Shown here: one piece after another, positions 44,561-56,624 of the stretch
Layout of the letters: each line of letters begins with the position of its first letter
Position numbering within the stretch: the stretch's first letter is position 1
Origin: Tuctoria greenei
Lineage: Eukaryota; Streptophyta; Magnoliopsida; Poales; Poaceae
Direction: 5' to 3'
Length of the DNA: 64,000 bases
NCBI GenBank assembly: GCA_036927565.1
Contig: JAYESD010000001.1
Location: 139,861,415 to 139,925,414, forward strand
The notes under the pieces: model-generated
What the model was told of the DNA's origin: nothing
What the model saw: the letters and a program-made list of their open reading frames with translations, nothing else
Databases searched by the model: none
Made by a program: the position numbers and the translations under genes

Positions 44561-46321
44561 ATGGGTCGTGATTGCAAAGGGAAGGGCAAGGCAATCGCGG
44601 AGCCCGCCGCAAAGAAGCGCAAACTATCGAAGGATGAGAAGAAGGCTCTAATGGCCGCTCGCGCCGCCGAGGAGCGTGAGCGCGGCCGTGGGGGCTCCCT
44701 GAGGATTCGCGAGGCCCGTCCAAGGCCGCCTCCCGTGGTCGACGACTCCGACGCCGAAGAGGAGCCAGTTGAGCCCCTCGTCCGCCGGCGCTCAGCCCGG
44801 ACGCGTGGGGGTCACGCCGAGGCTGCTCCTCGTCCGAGACCGACGGCTGCCGACCGTCGTGAGGACAGGGAGGCTGAGAGGGCCATCAATGAGATGGACA
44901 CGGCCGTCCGGGTCGGTGAAGGAGTCCGTCTTGTGGACTACCGGAAGATGAAGGCTAAGCAACTCCGGAAGCTCAGATGGAGTGTACTGCTTGAGGAGTG
45001 GTTCCCACAGCCCCGAGAGCTTCTTGTGGACAGTCGCTTCTGGACTGTCACTCAGGCGTCTCTCTATGAGACCTACAAGCGCCGAGGGCACAAGCTTTTT
45101 CAGCACAACCACTTGGACTGGAGGCAGCTTGCAGTGGCAGCGGAGACTGAGGTCCGCCCTTTCTTTGAGAGATACAGAGGTTTGGTGGAGCTACTGGATT
45201 ATGAGAGAAGTGCGTATGTGGAAGAGTGGGTCCGTGTCTTCTACGCGACTCTATACATCTCAGAGGGCAGGAGGTCGATTGCCTTCATGTTCAATGGTCA
45301 GCACTACCACCTCTCGAGGCAGACTTTGGGGCATATTCTTGGCTTGGACCTGCACGACACCAGCGTACACGAGAAGGTCTATGGGCAGGCAGATCCACCA
45401 AGGAGGCCACTTACAGGAGGGGTAGCACCACAGCTGGACGAGATCCGCTCTTTGTTTGGCCCCACGTTCTCTCCAGACCAGCCGAGAGTCCCAGCTCTCC
45501 TGACCCCAGCTGCGCGCATTGTGCACCTCGCCTTGCGCCGCACGCTCCTGCCGAGGTCAGGTTACTTGGAGGGGTTCACGAGCCTGCAGCAGACCCTCCT
45601 GTTCTACATAATGAACGGGATGGATTTTGATATAGTGGACATACTCCTCTGTGAGATGGAAGACGTAATCACGGATGGGATTGGCATGATGAGGCAGATG
45701 GTCTACGGGCACTGGATCAGTTACATTTGCTCTATGGTGGTGCCTGAGGGACATTCATCACAAGCCCGGCTAGCTGACGAGAGTGTGACTCGCTTTAGTC
45801 ACTATCGTGCCTCTGCTCCTGGAGACCGTCGCCTTGGTCGTCCAGAGGATACGGACCGGTTCACCAACCTGGTAGATCAGATGCACCGCCGTACCCTCGA
45901 CCAGCAGCAGCAGACCCAGCAGGCCATGATGGGGATCCTAGGGTTGATCACCAACCTTTACACTCAGACCGGGATCGCCCTTCCTCCACAGCAGCCTGGA
46001 CTGGGACTGGCTCCAGGTGTTGCTCAGGTGCCTACTACTCCTATACCTTCTATCAGTATGTCACCACTTCTGGCATCCAGCGCACCGATTCACTCACCAC
46101 TGCCGGCGACGATCTTGTTCCAGCAGACACCGGCGTCCGTGGTGAGCGCTCCACTTCCTCCAGCTCCACCGGCACCTCCAGTCCCGGCTTCCTCTCCTCC
46201 AGCACCGGCAGCGGACCCTCCAGCTCCCGCCGCCCCGGCAGCTCCTACGACCGGCGACTCCAGCTCCGACGACTGCGACGGTTCTCAGTTCGTCCTCGCG
46301 CCCAGCTCTCAGGGTCTATAG
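44561..46321 (+). CDS. Family A ORF3 with in-frame internal deletion (A3, 586 aa)
   Basis: It keeps the ATG and reading frame but lacks 411 bp (137 codons) relative to A2, removing residues 429-565. This is the acidic/Pro linker and nearly the whole predicted coiled coil. The break lies near 45846, with AG common to both edges. An Ala-to-Ser change shortly upstream is shared with the fragment at 24460. The N-terminal globular part and the Pro/Ala-rich tail remain, so a stable shortened product is possible, but coiled-coil-dependent assembly would be lost. Confidence 0.85.
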   Translation: MGRDCKGKGKAIAEPAAKKRKLSKDEKKALMAARAAEERERGRGGSLRIREARPRPPPVVDDSDAEEEPVEPLVRRRSARTRGGHAEAAPRPRPTAADRREDREAERAINEMDTAVRVGEGVRLVDYRKMKAKQLRKLRWSVLLEEWFPQPRELLVDSRFWTVTQASLYETYKRRGHKLFQHNHLDWRQLAVAAETEVRPFFERYRGLVELLDYERSAYVEEWVRVFYATLYISEGRRSIAFMFNGQHYHLSRQTLGHILGLDLHDTSVHEKVYGQADPPRRPLTGGVAPQLDEIRSLFGPTFSPDQPRVPALLTPAARIVHLALRRTLLPRSGYLEGFTSLQQTLLFYIMNGMDFDIVDILLCEMEDVITDGIGMMRQMVYGHWISYICSMVVPEGHSSQARLADESVTRFSHYRASAPGDRRLGRPEDTDRFTNLVDQMHRRTLDQQQQTQQAMMGILGLITNLYTQTGIALPPQQPGLGLAPGVAQVPTTPIPSISMSPLLASSAPIHSPLPATILFQQTPASVVSAPLPPAPPAPPVPASSPPAPAADPPAPAAPAAPTTGDSSSDDCDGSQFVLAPSSQGL

Positions 46322-46673
46322 GCGTTCTGATCCCTTTTTGGTGTCTTGATGCCAAAGGGGGAGAAGATGTAGAAGAGTCAGGGGGAGTGGTAGTCTCAGG
46401 GGGAGTGTAGGGAGTGTGTGTGTGTGTGCTTATCCTTTGTATTCATGCTTGAGTACTCTTTTGTAATTTTAAATTAAGCACTCTTTCACTTGTCTCATTT
46501 GCTTATGATTTTAATCAATTGAGCTTTTCGCACCACAAATTTCTTTTGCGTTTTACAAGCTTAATGTGTCCTATGCTGTATTCATTGCATATATACTTGA
46601 GCATTATCATCAAATTCATTATTATTGCGCTTTAAATTATTGTGTTGTCATCAATCACCAAAAAGGGGGAGAT
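46322..46673 (+). promoter_or_regulatory. 3' non-coding region with multiple polypurine tracts (A3)
   Basis: Same GGGGGAG series as after A1 and A2. The primer polypurine tract is at 46660-46672. Confidence 0.75.
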
Positions 46674-48051
46674 TGAAAGCATCTAGGCCCCATGAGGTAC
46701 GGTTTCGGTGATTAATGACAACTATTCGATATTACTAATGAATTTGTGAATGCAAGGTCTCAATGACACTCAATCAAATGAAATCAAAATTACATTGGAG
46801 ACCCATATAAAATCAACGAATGAGATCAAATCAAATCATATGAAGACAAGAAGTGAAAGCTCTAAGTTGATATCACTCAATGCTTGAAGACAATCAAAAC
46901 AACACTTCAAACAAATGTCAAAGAGGTCACAAGTTCAAAATTCCAAAAGAACAACTCAAAACAACTCGAAGTCAACAAGTTGAACACACCGGATCATCCG
47001 ATGGTCTTTGAGTTGACACACATCGGTCGAGTTGGTTCAACTAAAGAAGAAGACCTCAGACAAATGCACTCACCGGATCATCCGATGTGAGTGGCTCAGT
47101 GACATCGGTCCATCATCACAGATTGCAATACCATTGGACCAAGTGAAGCACCGGATCATCCGATGTGCAGACTTACACACATCGGTCAATCACTCCAGTG
47201 AGCCTCAAGATCAAGCAAAATTCTGGAGGAAGAGCCACCGGATCATCCGATGAGAAGAAAGATCAACATCGGTCTAACAACGGTCATATCTGACACAGTG
47301 ACATCAGCTAATTTGGCTTTGACCGATGTTAACTGAAGGGGAGACATCGGATCATCCGGTGTTCGCAGAGAAGTGATGTCAGCCTACTTTTCCAACGGCT
47401 ATCTCGTGGAGGCTGGCTATTTATACCCCTTCAACCTGTCAAATCGATAAGACTTGAAGCCCAGACATACTCTACACATCCTAGAGCATTCAAGCAATAG
47501 AGCAACCACTTCCACATCATTTGTTCATCATTTGTACACCAAGAGATAGGCTAGAACTAGCTAGAGATAGTGCTTGGGTGCCTCCATTCTTGGTGATTGG
47601 AGTCTCTAGTGTAGTGAGAGCCCTAGGGGAGTGTCCCTTGGTGTGTGCAACTTCCGGAGCTTGCCAAGAAGATTGTGGAAGCCCGGAGGATCCCAAAAGT
47701 GTACAAGGCTTGAGCTCCACCTTGCCGAGGTTGGCGAACGGAGAAGAATAGTGAAGAAGCCCCTTGTCTCGGTGACTTGGGAGTGGCAAAACCCTTCGGT
47801 GGGTGCCACAACGTGGATGTAGGAAGATCCTTGTGATCTTACCGAACCACGGGATAAACTCCGTGTCCCTTGAGCGTTTGCATCCCTCTCCCCTTTTACT
47901 CTTATGCAATCTTCATTCCGCAACTTTAATTTATATTGATTGCATAGTTTAATTGCATAGGGAATTGGGCTTTAGGTTGTTAATCTTAATTGCTTTAAAA
48001 TTTGAAAGAAAGCCCAATTCACCCCCCCTCTTGGGCGTTTCGATCCTTACA
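46674..48051 (+). repeat. Family A LTR4 (1378 bp)
   Basis: 3' LTR of A3, followed by the B1 flank GCCGC. By eye it is identical to LTR2 and nearly so to LTR3, but it differs from LTR1 at about six sites, although LTR1 is its positional partner in the segmental repeat. TATTTATA is at 47418-47425. Confidence 0.95.
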
Positions 48052-48591
48052 GCCGCCAAAACCTAATCTTCTTCATCCTCATAACTCACCTCGCGTTCTC
48101 TCTCCTCACTCAAGTGCCCCCAAGGTGATTTGGCGATTTGTCCCCCAAATCTCCTCAAATCTCCGTGGGAAATGATCTTCGTCGCAAGAGGATCGAGGAC
48201 CCCAGACTTGTCCGCATAAAAAACTCCTCCAACTCTGCGAATCGAAGGATTTGGTAAATTTTCTCCGAAACCCTAGAACCTTCGATTTCGTTTGTTTTGG
48301 ACCAAGTAGCTTAGATCCTCTAGTCTATACATGATTCCTTGATGTATTTCAACTATATCTAGTCACTTTTGCATTGAGAAACTCCAATGCCTTGTAAGTT
48401 AGAGTTTGAGCAATTGAATATCGGACTAGTCTGTTCACAGTGCGGACAAGTACAGAACTTCAGACTAGTCCGCACTTGAGCACCGGACAAGTCCGATTTT
48501 TGATTGGAAACAACCCTAATTTCCTTCTACTCAATGCATTCTATTGTCATCAATCCTTATCTATGTCATGTATAACCTCATTGTCAGTACA

Positions 48592-50082
48592 ATGTTGAAT
48601 GAAAAAATCTCTAACTTTGAAGATGAGATGAATCAAGATGTGTTGCCGCAAGTCTCGGAGTCTCGCGCTAACAAAAGGCAAGATCACGCTGCCGAGCCTT
48701 CGCCCACTCCACCTAGGATGCGGCGGAAGGTTGCGGCCAAGAAGCCAGCTTCAAAGGCTCAAGATATGGCTGGTTGTAGCTCAACAGCTCATCGCCAATC
48801 CAAAGGGAAAGGCAAAGAGATTGCCTCTGGCCTTATTGGCCCTCTCAATATGAGTGCTCCAAAGCAAGGGAATAGAGACCCCTCAGAAGAAAAATTCAAT
48901 GGCAAGGGGAGTGGTGTTGCTTGGAAGCTGAGGAAAGTTGATGCATACAGCAGTACCAAGAAAGCAGTTCATCATAGATTCTAGAGCAACTTCCACGTGA
49001 ACTACTATAGTTCCATGTACCTGCAGATGAAGACTCCAGTAGTCCGCAGTTAATGGATTGACTAGAGCCACTTTGAAAGAAAAACATGTGGTGCCTTTGA
49101 TGAATTGGTACAGGCCGCAGAGAGGCATGGCCTCGAGGACTTGTTTGCTTTCAGGTACAACTGGAATGATGAAGTCATAGCACAGTTCTTTGCAACCTGC
49201 TTGTTTGCCAGTGATGAAGAAGAGCGAGTGACTTGGATGACTCATGGATCCAAGTACACTGTGACATATAATGAGTTTGCTAGGCTGCTGCACCTTGGCG
49301 ACACCGACAGCAATGAAGTGATTATTCACAACATCGGGATCTTAGAGAAGGACAAGATGGACTTTCTCTATGATACCCGTCTCAAGTACAATCCTCCCTC
49401 AACCAAGAACATGAAGCCCTTCTTCATGGTTCTCAAAAGGGTGCTTAGGAAGACAATTGCTACGAAGGATGGAGATGCAGGGAGTGTCCAAGGCTACCGT
49501 AGGACATTAATGAAGGTAATTATAAAGAGCAACAAATTTGACATCTTTGACTATATCTAGAACGACATGGTGAACATTTCCTGCACCCCTAACTGTTCCT
49601 GTGGCTATGCACCTTATATCATGTTCATGATAGAGAAGGTCACAAGAATTGAGTTTGTGAAAGATTTTGAGCACACAACCTTGCTCCATCTCCCAACCTT
49701 GGTCCCCAAGCCACTCTCCCAGTTGCTCCATCTCCTGTGTCAAGTGAAGAGGCTCCGAGGAGATCTCGAGGAGATGCAAGGCCTGAATCTAACACTAGGG
49801 CCCCTACTCACAAAGGGTCTCCTAGTGGCATTATGAAGTACCTGGCTGCCATCTTCAGTTCTTGCCGCAAAATAGAGGTGAAAGTCCACAAGTTGAACAA
49901 ATCAAGGAAAGAGGACATGAGGTACATAAAGCAAAATGTCAAAGCCATATGTCAGAAGCTGGAGATTGAGCCTATTGGGTCTCCTTGCATACCTCAGCAT
50001 TGGGGGTACGACAAGTGGTTCTCATCCTCCGCCTTCTCAGCCTGATGATAAAGATGACGAGAGGACCGACAGCGAGGAATGA
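48592..50082 (+). pseudogene. Family B ORF3, decayed (right copy)
   Basis: Same in-frame stops and frameshifts as in the left copy. Visible differences include Asp to Gly near 48914 and Gly to Asp near 49308. Since the shared stops were present before the copies separated, neither copy has been under selection since. Confidence 0.65.
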
Positions 50083-50559
50083 GTTGACGGCAACTTCTAG
50101 ATCCCTCCTCTCCTTCTTTTTGGTGCCTTGATGCCAAAGGGGGAGAGATTGAGGGGGAGTCACTAGGTCCTAGTAGTAGGTTGAGAGATGAGAGCTCCAT
50201 TTGCGTTTCTTTTGGGTTGTATAACCTTGATTATGCTCTTTTATGCTTTTGGCATGTGTTGTGAAACGTGACTATGTAATGATTATGATCTATGTCTTAT
50301 GCTTTGAATTTGATATTCATGTCTGAAATTGGCATACATGCTTGATGTTGATATAATTATGTCATTTACCTCATACTCATCACAATTATTGCTCACACAC
50401 ATATAGTTTTGCGTCCCACCATAAAGAGTGCACATATGTCTCATATTTTCATTGCTTAATTTATTCCAAGTTCATATGTACACACTTTATGAAATCTGAA
50501 TTTTTATCATATTTGTGAAATCTCAATTGGTTGTCACCAATCACAAAAAAGGGAGAGAT

Positions 50560-52103
50560 TGAAGTGCATCTAGACATCCCTTGTGGGTTTTGGTTGATTT
50601 TTGACAAACAAATGAGATCCTAACAAATTGTTGAGATGAGCGCAGGTTTTAATAAAATTATGAAGAAAGCGCAAAAAGAAAGGTGTATGGTGATCAATAT
50701 GGAAAAGTGCTCAAGAGCTGAATAGATTAGATCATTGTCTATGGAGTGTGCTGGAGAAACACACCCCAAGAGGTCAAGCAAAATAAATCTCTCTCACTGC
50801 ACAATTCACAGAAAAACATGACTAGTCCGATATCACCATGGACTAGTCCAATATGTCTCTGACTAGAAATGGACAAGTCTTCGCAGTGTGGACTTGTACG
50901 CTAGTACACCTGTTTTCACAGCACCGGTCTAGTCTGATAACACCACAGACTAGTCCGATATCTTTCTGACTAAAAATGGACAAGTCCGCCACAGTGCAGA
51001 CTTCTCCTGAGGACATCACACTTAACACAAAAACGGACAAGTCCGATATCATCACGGACTAGTTCGAAATCTCTCTGACTAAAATCAGACAAGTCCTCCA
51101 GCTGCGGACTTATACTCAATGCTACATGAGATTCACCACATCGGACTAGTCCGATATGGGCATGACTAGTCTGAACACTTCTCGAGACCAAATTGGACTA
51201 GTCCGCATATTTCCGAACAAGTCGGATATATCAGAACACTTAGGGTTTCCCACACGCCGCACACCGGACTAGTCCGGAGTCCACTACGGACTAGTCCAGA
51301 CATCACAAACCCTAACGGTAACTTTTGGAAACTCTAGTATAAATAGAGGTGTACGGCCCTACAACCATTTTTCTCGACCCCCTGCGCCGTCACACCTTCC
51401 GAAAGCCTAGAATACACGTCTCTCCACACAATATAACCCTAGAAAGATCAAATCTTCGAGGATTGGTCATTGATCAAAGGGGAGACTCATTCTACACGTC
51501 TTGAGCTCTTGGGTTTGAATCTATCGCACACTCTCGCTGTTTTATTGCATATCTTTCGAGTGTGTTTGGTGGTGTTTTCAATTGTAAATCTTGGGGAGTC
51601 CTCAACTTGTGAGAAGGCCCCTTGAACACGGTGATTTGCCCCCTTTGTGATTAGTGGAAGAGAATCGGCCTCAGTGGTGATTCGAGGAGGGTAGGGTTGG
51701 TGAAGACCCGGTCCTCCGTGGACTCCTCAATGTCGACATAGATTTCCTCTGTGGAATCGAACCAAGGGATAAAAATCTTGAGTCATACTTGTTCTTACTT
51801 TTCATCATATTCTAGGGTTTACTTGATCTCATACATCTTATGCTAAAACATTGAAACCAAAGTTAGTTTGTGCCATACCTAGTTTCATTGACGTAATACA
51901 TTCAAGTTACAACTTAATTTCTGCTGCATAGAGTAATTGAATTGAAATCAGTGATCAAACTTGATCAATCTAGTCTGCACACACCGGACTAGTCCGCACC
52001 CTACCGGACTAGTCCGATTTCTCTTATCTGATCAAGTTGCTAAGTGTTTCAGGATCCGATGAAAGTTCAAAAATCCTATCCACCCCCCTCTAGGCTACAT
52101 TCA
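50560..52103 (+). repeat. Family B 3' LTR (B1, right copy)
   Basis: Same length as the left copy (1544 bp). Exact CGGACTAGTCCG copies recur at 51142, 51265, 51985 and 52005. The copy at 51194 differs upstream (AATTGGACTAG), showing a fresh substitution in one palindrome. TATAAATA is at 51338-51345. Confidence 0.87.
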
Positions 52104-53314
52104 CTTTCATTTTCAATATACTCAAATGAAGAATATTCTAGTGTTCCTACCCTAGTAGCAATACGGGTAATCAATGAAGTACATTCAATTGGCCCTACCC
52201 TTGGAATGTAATGTAACCATTGTGTCATCATCTCAATAATAGGAGCAACTTTTATCTATTTAATCATGGCAAATAAAATTTTCAGCTCATCATCACGCAC
52301 TACACTTACATCTACTCTCGGGAACATAGTCATAGTCACCCATCTATACATGAAGCACAAAGTAGGGTTGTGCAAGTGGCTATTCCTAGGTGCACTACAT
52401 CTGACCTCACCAGTTAAATTTGGCCAAAAACTTTGTTTGTTAAACCTAGGCAAAGTGTCTAAATCTAGCAAACAACGTTTATGGAAGCCTAGGATTTCAC
52501 TTAATTCTTTCCATAGGATATTGCATTCTTTTTGAAATAATCTAAAAGTAATACCATCAAATCCTATTTAGAGCGTGCAAAGGAATTGTAAGGAGAGAAG
52601 GCGTGAACCTTTCTTCTCTATGTGAGAAAAGTTTTCCCATCCTAATGCATGCCAAATGGAAAAGAAATGGGAAGAGAATCCTTCTACCCCTCTCCTACTT
52701 GGACTATGGACTAGAGACTCTCTTCTCTACAGCCTATACTCCTCTAAACCTATGAAGAGTAGTGGATACAAGGGATGAATACTCAGGTGGTGTGTGTTGA
52801 TGTGAGGGGTGAGGGATCCTATTTATTGCTTGGATAAGGGTTGGTTCCGGCCATCAAAAACACGCGAATCAGTCTTCATCGTGACCAGGGCACCACAGGG
52901 AGTCGACATGTGGAAGCTGACCGAGTTTGGTGCCAGGAAGGGTTCGACCAAACCCCCTAGTTGGGCGAACAGAAATGTTGACCATTTCTGGTGTGCTTCC
53001 TCGGAGTGACTTCCAAATGGGTCCCATTGACTGATTTGGGTGCTAAACCTTTGCATGGTCGCGGATAATTCTATTTGTGGGCCATTTGATCCATGTGGTG
53101 TCGTGTGGCATCGCCTGATTGGCTGGAATGATATTTTATGGGATCCATCCCGTCGTTTCACTTCAATTCTGCGTAGAATGCTTGCATGCACAACTTTCTC
53201 CAAGAACAAGTGGAAATAGGTTAAATAGAAATGTGATGTTTGCAAGAAATGATACTTCCTTCACACAATTGAGTTATATTGACGGTTGAAATTGGTATAT
53301 AATAGCCGTCAACA
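52104..53314 (-). mobile_element. Athila-like ORF1 and LTR fragment, minus strand (right copy)
   Basis: Counterpart of 12824-14034. The minus-strand ORF1-like piece is at 52104-52575 and the LTR-like part at 52576-53314, ending with the TGTTGACGGC edge (minus strand) against Tekay protease. Confidence 0.48.
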
Positions 53315-56300
53315 ACCATTCTATTTTATTCTGGAGCATCTCATTCATTCATAACATCGAAGTATGTTGCCAAGTATAATATGCCTATAGCTCATTCAAA
53401 ACACACTATGTTAGTAAAATCTCCTGGAGGAGAGATGAGAACAAATATAGTGTGACTGATAGTAAGTATCAAAATAAGGGGGGTAGACTTTCTTGCGAAT
53501 CTCATCGTCTTGGATTCCCCAGTGATAGACATAAAACTTGTTATGGATTGGTTGAGCAAGTATAATAGAGTGATTCAATGTGCCGAGAGGATTGTGCAAT
53601 TGACAAGTGAGCATGGCACCCGTATTGAAGTTGAGACAGCCCAACAACCACAGATAAAGCAACATTGATTCATGTGGAAGGTGTGACATTGGAGAGTATT
53701 CCAATTGTTCACGAGTATCCAGATGTGTTCCTAGATGAGTTGCCAAGTATGCCGCCTGATCGTGATATTGAGTTTGTTATTGTTTTGATACCTGGAACTG
53801 CACCTATAGCTAAGAGACCATATAGGATGCCTCCTATGAAGTTAGCGGAGCTCAAGAAGCAAATTCAAGAGCAGCTAGAGAAGGGTTTCATTTGCCCAAG
53901 ATCTTCACCTTGGGGAGCACCAGGGCTTTTTGTGGATAAGAAGGATGGATCCCAAAGGATGTGTGTGGATTACTGAGCTCTTAACAAGGTCACGATCAAG
54001 AACAAGTATACGTTGCCCCATATAGAGGATTTGTTTGATCAAATGAAGGGCGCTTGTGTTTTCTCTAATATTGACTTGAGGTCAGGTTATTTCCAAATGA
54101 ATATTAGACCATCGAACATACCCAAAACAGCTTTTCGGACACGATATGGATTCTATGAGTACACTGTTATGTCCTTTGGATTGACAAATGCACCTGCTTA
54201 CTTTATGTACCTCATGAATAAGGTATTCATGGAGTACATGTATAAATTCGATGTGGTGTTCATTGATGACATTATGATCTACTCGAGAAGCAAGGAGGAG
54301 CATCAGGAGCATTTGAGGCTCACATTGCATATATTAAGGGAACATCAGTTATATCCCAAATTCAGCAAGTGCCAATTTTGGTTAAGGGAAGTGTCATTTT
54401 TGGGCCATATATCTCTAGAGGTGGGGTATCGGTTGACCTAGGAAAAGTGAGGGATGTTCTAAAATGGGAACTGTCATAGAATGTAAAGGAAATTAGGAGC
54501 TTTCTTTGGATGGATGGATATTACCGTCGATTTATTAAGGATTTCTCCAAAATATCCAAGCCCATGGCCGAGTTATTAATGAAGGGGAAAACATTTCAAT
54601 GGACTCAAGCTTGCCAAAACAGCTTTGAGGAGCTAAAGAGGAGGTTAACCACCACACTAGTCTTGGTTTTGTCGGATGTGAGTAAAAGTTTTGTATTTAT
54701 TGTGATGCATTAAGATAAGGACTTGGATGTGTGCTCATGCAAGAAGGTCATGTGGTAGCCTATGCATCGAGGAAATTGAAGAAACATGAGCATAATAATC
54801 CTACGCACGACCTCAAACTTGCAGCCATAGTGCATGCCTTGAAGATATAGAGACACTACATTCTTGGTCGTAGGTGTGAGATTTATATGGATCACAAGAG
54901 TCTCAAGTACATATTCACGCAACAGATCTGAATTTGAGGCAACGGAGATGGTTGGAACTCATCAAGGATTATGATGTGGGAATAAATTACCATTCGGGGA
55001 AGGCTAATGTAGTGGTCGATGCTTTGAGTCAGTAAGGAGTAAGCCACCAACTCACGGTTCGGGAATTGCCATCCGAGCTATGCAAGGAGTTTGAACGGTT
55101 GAATCTTGGATTTGTGAATGAGATGGGAATAATGGAGTTAAATCTGACCTTGGAGCAAGAAAATTAAAGAAGGTCAGACCTAGATGAGGAAATTCAAGAA
55201 ATTAAGGGAAGGACCCAATGAGGGAGAAAATTGATATTCGATGAGGATGACCAAGGCACTCTATGGATTTGGAAAGTATTGTTGTGCCTAATGTTAAGCA
55301 TATTCAGGAAACGATATTAAAGGAGGCACATGAATCACCTTACTCAGTCCATCTCGGCTGTACAAAGATGTAAAAGGACTTGAAGACATGTTATTGGTGG
55401 GCCAACATGGAAAAGGACATAGCTAAGTATGTTGCCTTGTGTGATGTGTGCCAACGGGTTAAAGCGGAACATCAAAGGCCAACTGGATTGTTGCAGCCAT
55501 TGAAGATTCCAGAATTGAAGTGGGAATAAATCGGTATAGACTTCATAGATGGATTACCTCAAACCCAGTTCGACTATGACTCAATATGGGTTATTATGGA
55601 TCGATTGATCAAATCAGCTCATTTCATTGCCGTCAAGACCAAGTATACCGGTACAGTTAGCTGAGTTGTACATGGAGAAAATTGTATACTAACATGGAGT
55701 ACCCAAGAAAATAGTTTCAGATCAAGGTTCTCAATTCACCTGTAGGTTCTGGCAGAAACTGCATGAAGCTATGGGTACAAGGTTAAATTTCAGCTCTGCA
55801 AATCACCCTCAAATGAAAGGACAAACCGAGAGGACCAACCAAATAATAGAAGACATATTGAGAGCTTGCGCCTTGAAGCATGGATGCAGCTGGGACAAAA
55901 GGTTGAGGTTGCCATATGCGGAATTCTCATATAACAATAGTTACTAAGCCAGTTTGAAGATGTCGCCATATGAAGACCTATATGGAAGGAAGTGTAGGAC
56001 ACCATTGTTTTGGAGTGAGACAGGAGAAAACCAAATATTTGGACCTGATTTGTTGCAAAAAGCTAAAAAGCAAGTTCAGACAGTCCATGAGAATTTGAGG
56101 GCTGCTTAATCGAGACAGAAGGGCTATGCGGATAATAGGCGGAGAAACTTAGACTTTGAAGTGGGAGACTTCGTATATCTCAAAGTGTCACCTATGCGAG
56201 GTCATAAGTGGTTTAATGTCAGAGGCAAGTTGGCACCTTACTATGTTGGGCCATTCAAGATTTTGGGAAAACGTGGAGAAGTGGCATATAAGTTGGAGAT

Positions 56301-56610
56301 GCCAGCACATCTTTTCGATGTTCATGATGTGTTCCACATTTCCCAGCTCAAGAAGTGCTTAAGGGTACCGGAAGAACAAGTACCATTGGAAGAACTGGAA
56401 TTAGAGGCAGATTTGACTTATGCTGAGCAACCTGTCGAAATTTTGGAAACCAAAGAGAGAGTCATGAGAAACAAGGTTATTCGATGGTGCAAGGTATAAT
56501 GGAAGCATCATGCAGAATCAGAAGCAACTTGGGAGCTGGAAGACAATCTCAAGAGAGAATTTCCCTATCTCTTCTCTTCTACGTCGAATCTCGAGAGCGA
56601 GATTCATCTT
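53315..56610 (+). pseudogene. pol: Tekay-type pol remnant (right copy)
   Basis: It carries the same Tyr-for-Asp protease change and the same stops, for example the one after the Cys-Val-Asp-Tyr block at 53974-53976. The decay therefore pre-dates the duplication. A few private substitutions are visible, such as Tyr-Tyr-Arg for Tyr-His-Arg near 54526. Confidence 0.78.
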
Positions 56611-56624
56611 AAAAGGGATAGGTT

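Larger units (their letters stand above)
36294..48051 (+). mobile_element. Family A element A3, complete with two LTRs
   Basis: LTR3, primer site, gag with one stop, intact pol, ORF3 with an in-frame deletion, LTR4. It corresponds to A1 in the left copy of the segmental repeat. The bases following LTR4 (GCCGC) are the same target site seen after LTR1. Confidence 0.93.
48052..52103 (+). mobile_element. Family B copia B1, 3' fragment (right copy)
   Basis: Counterpart of 8772-12823 with the same lesions in ORF3, which therefore pre-date the segmental repeat. The leader (48052-48591) contains the intron candidate at 48254-48587 and the CGGACTAGTC-type words at about 48420-48500. The 3' non-coding part (50083-50559) has its polypurine tract at 50545-50558. 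Confidence 0.82.
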
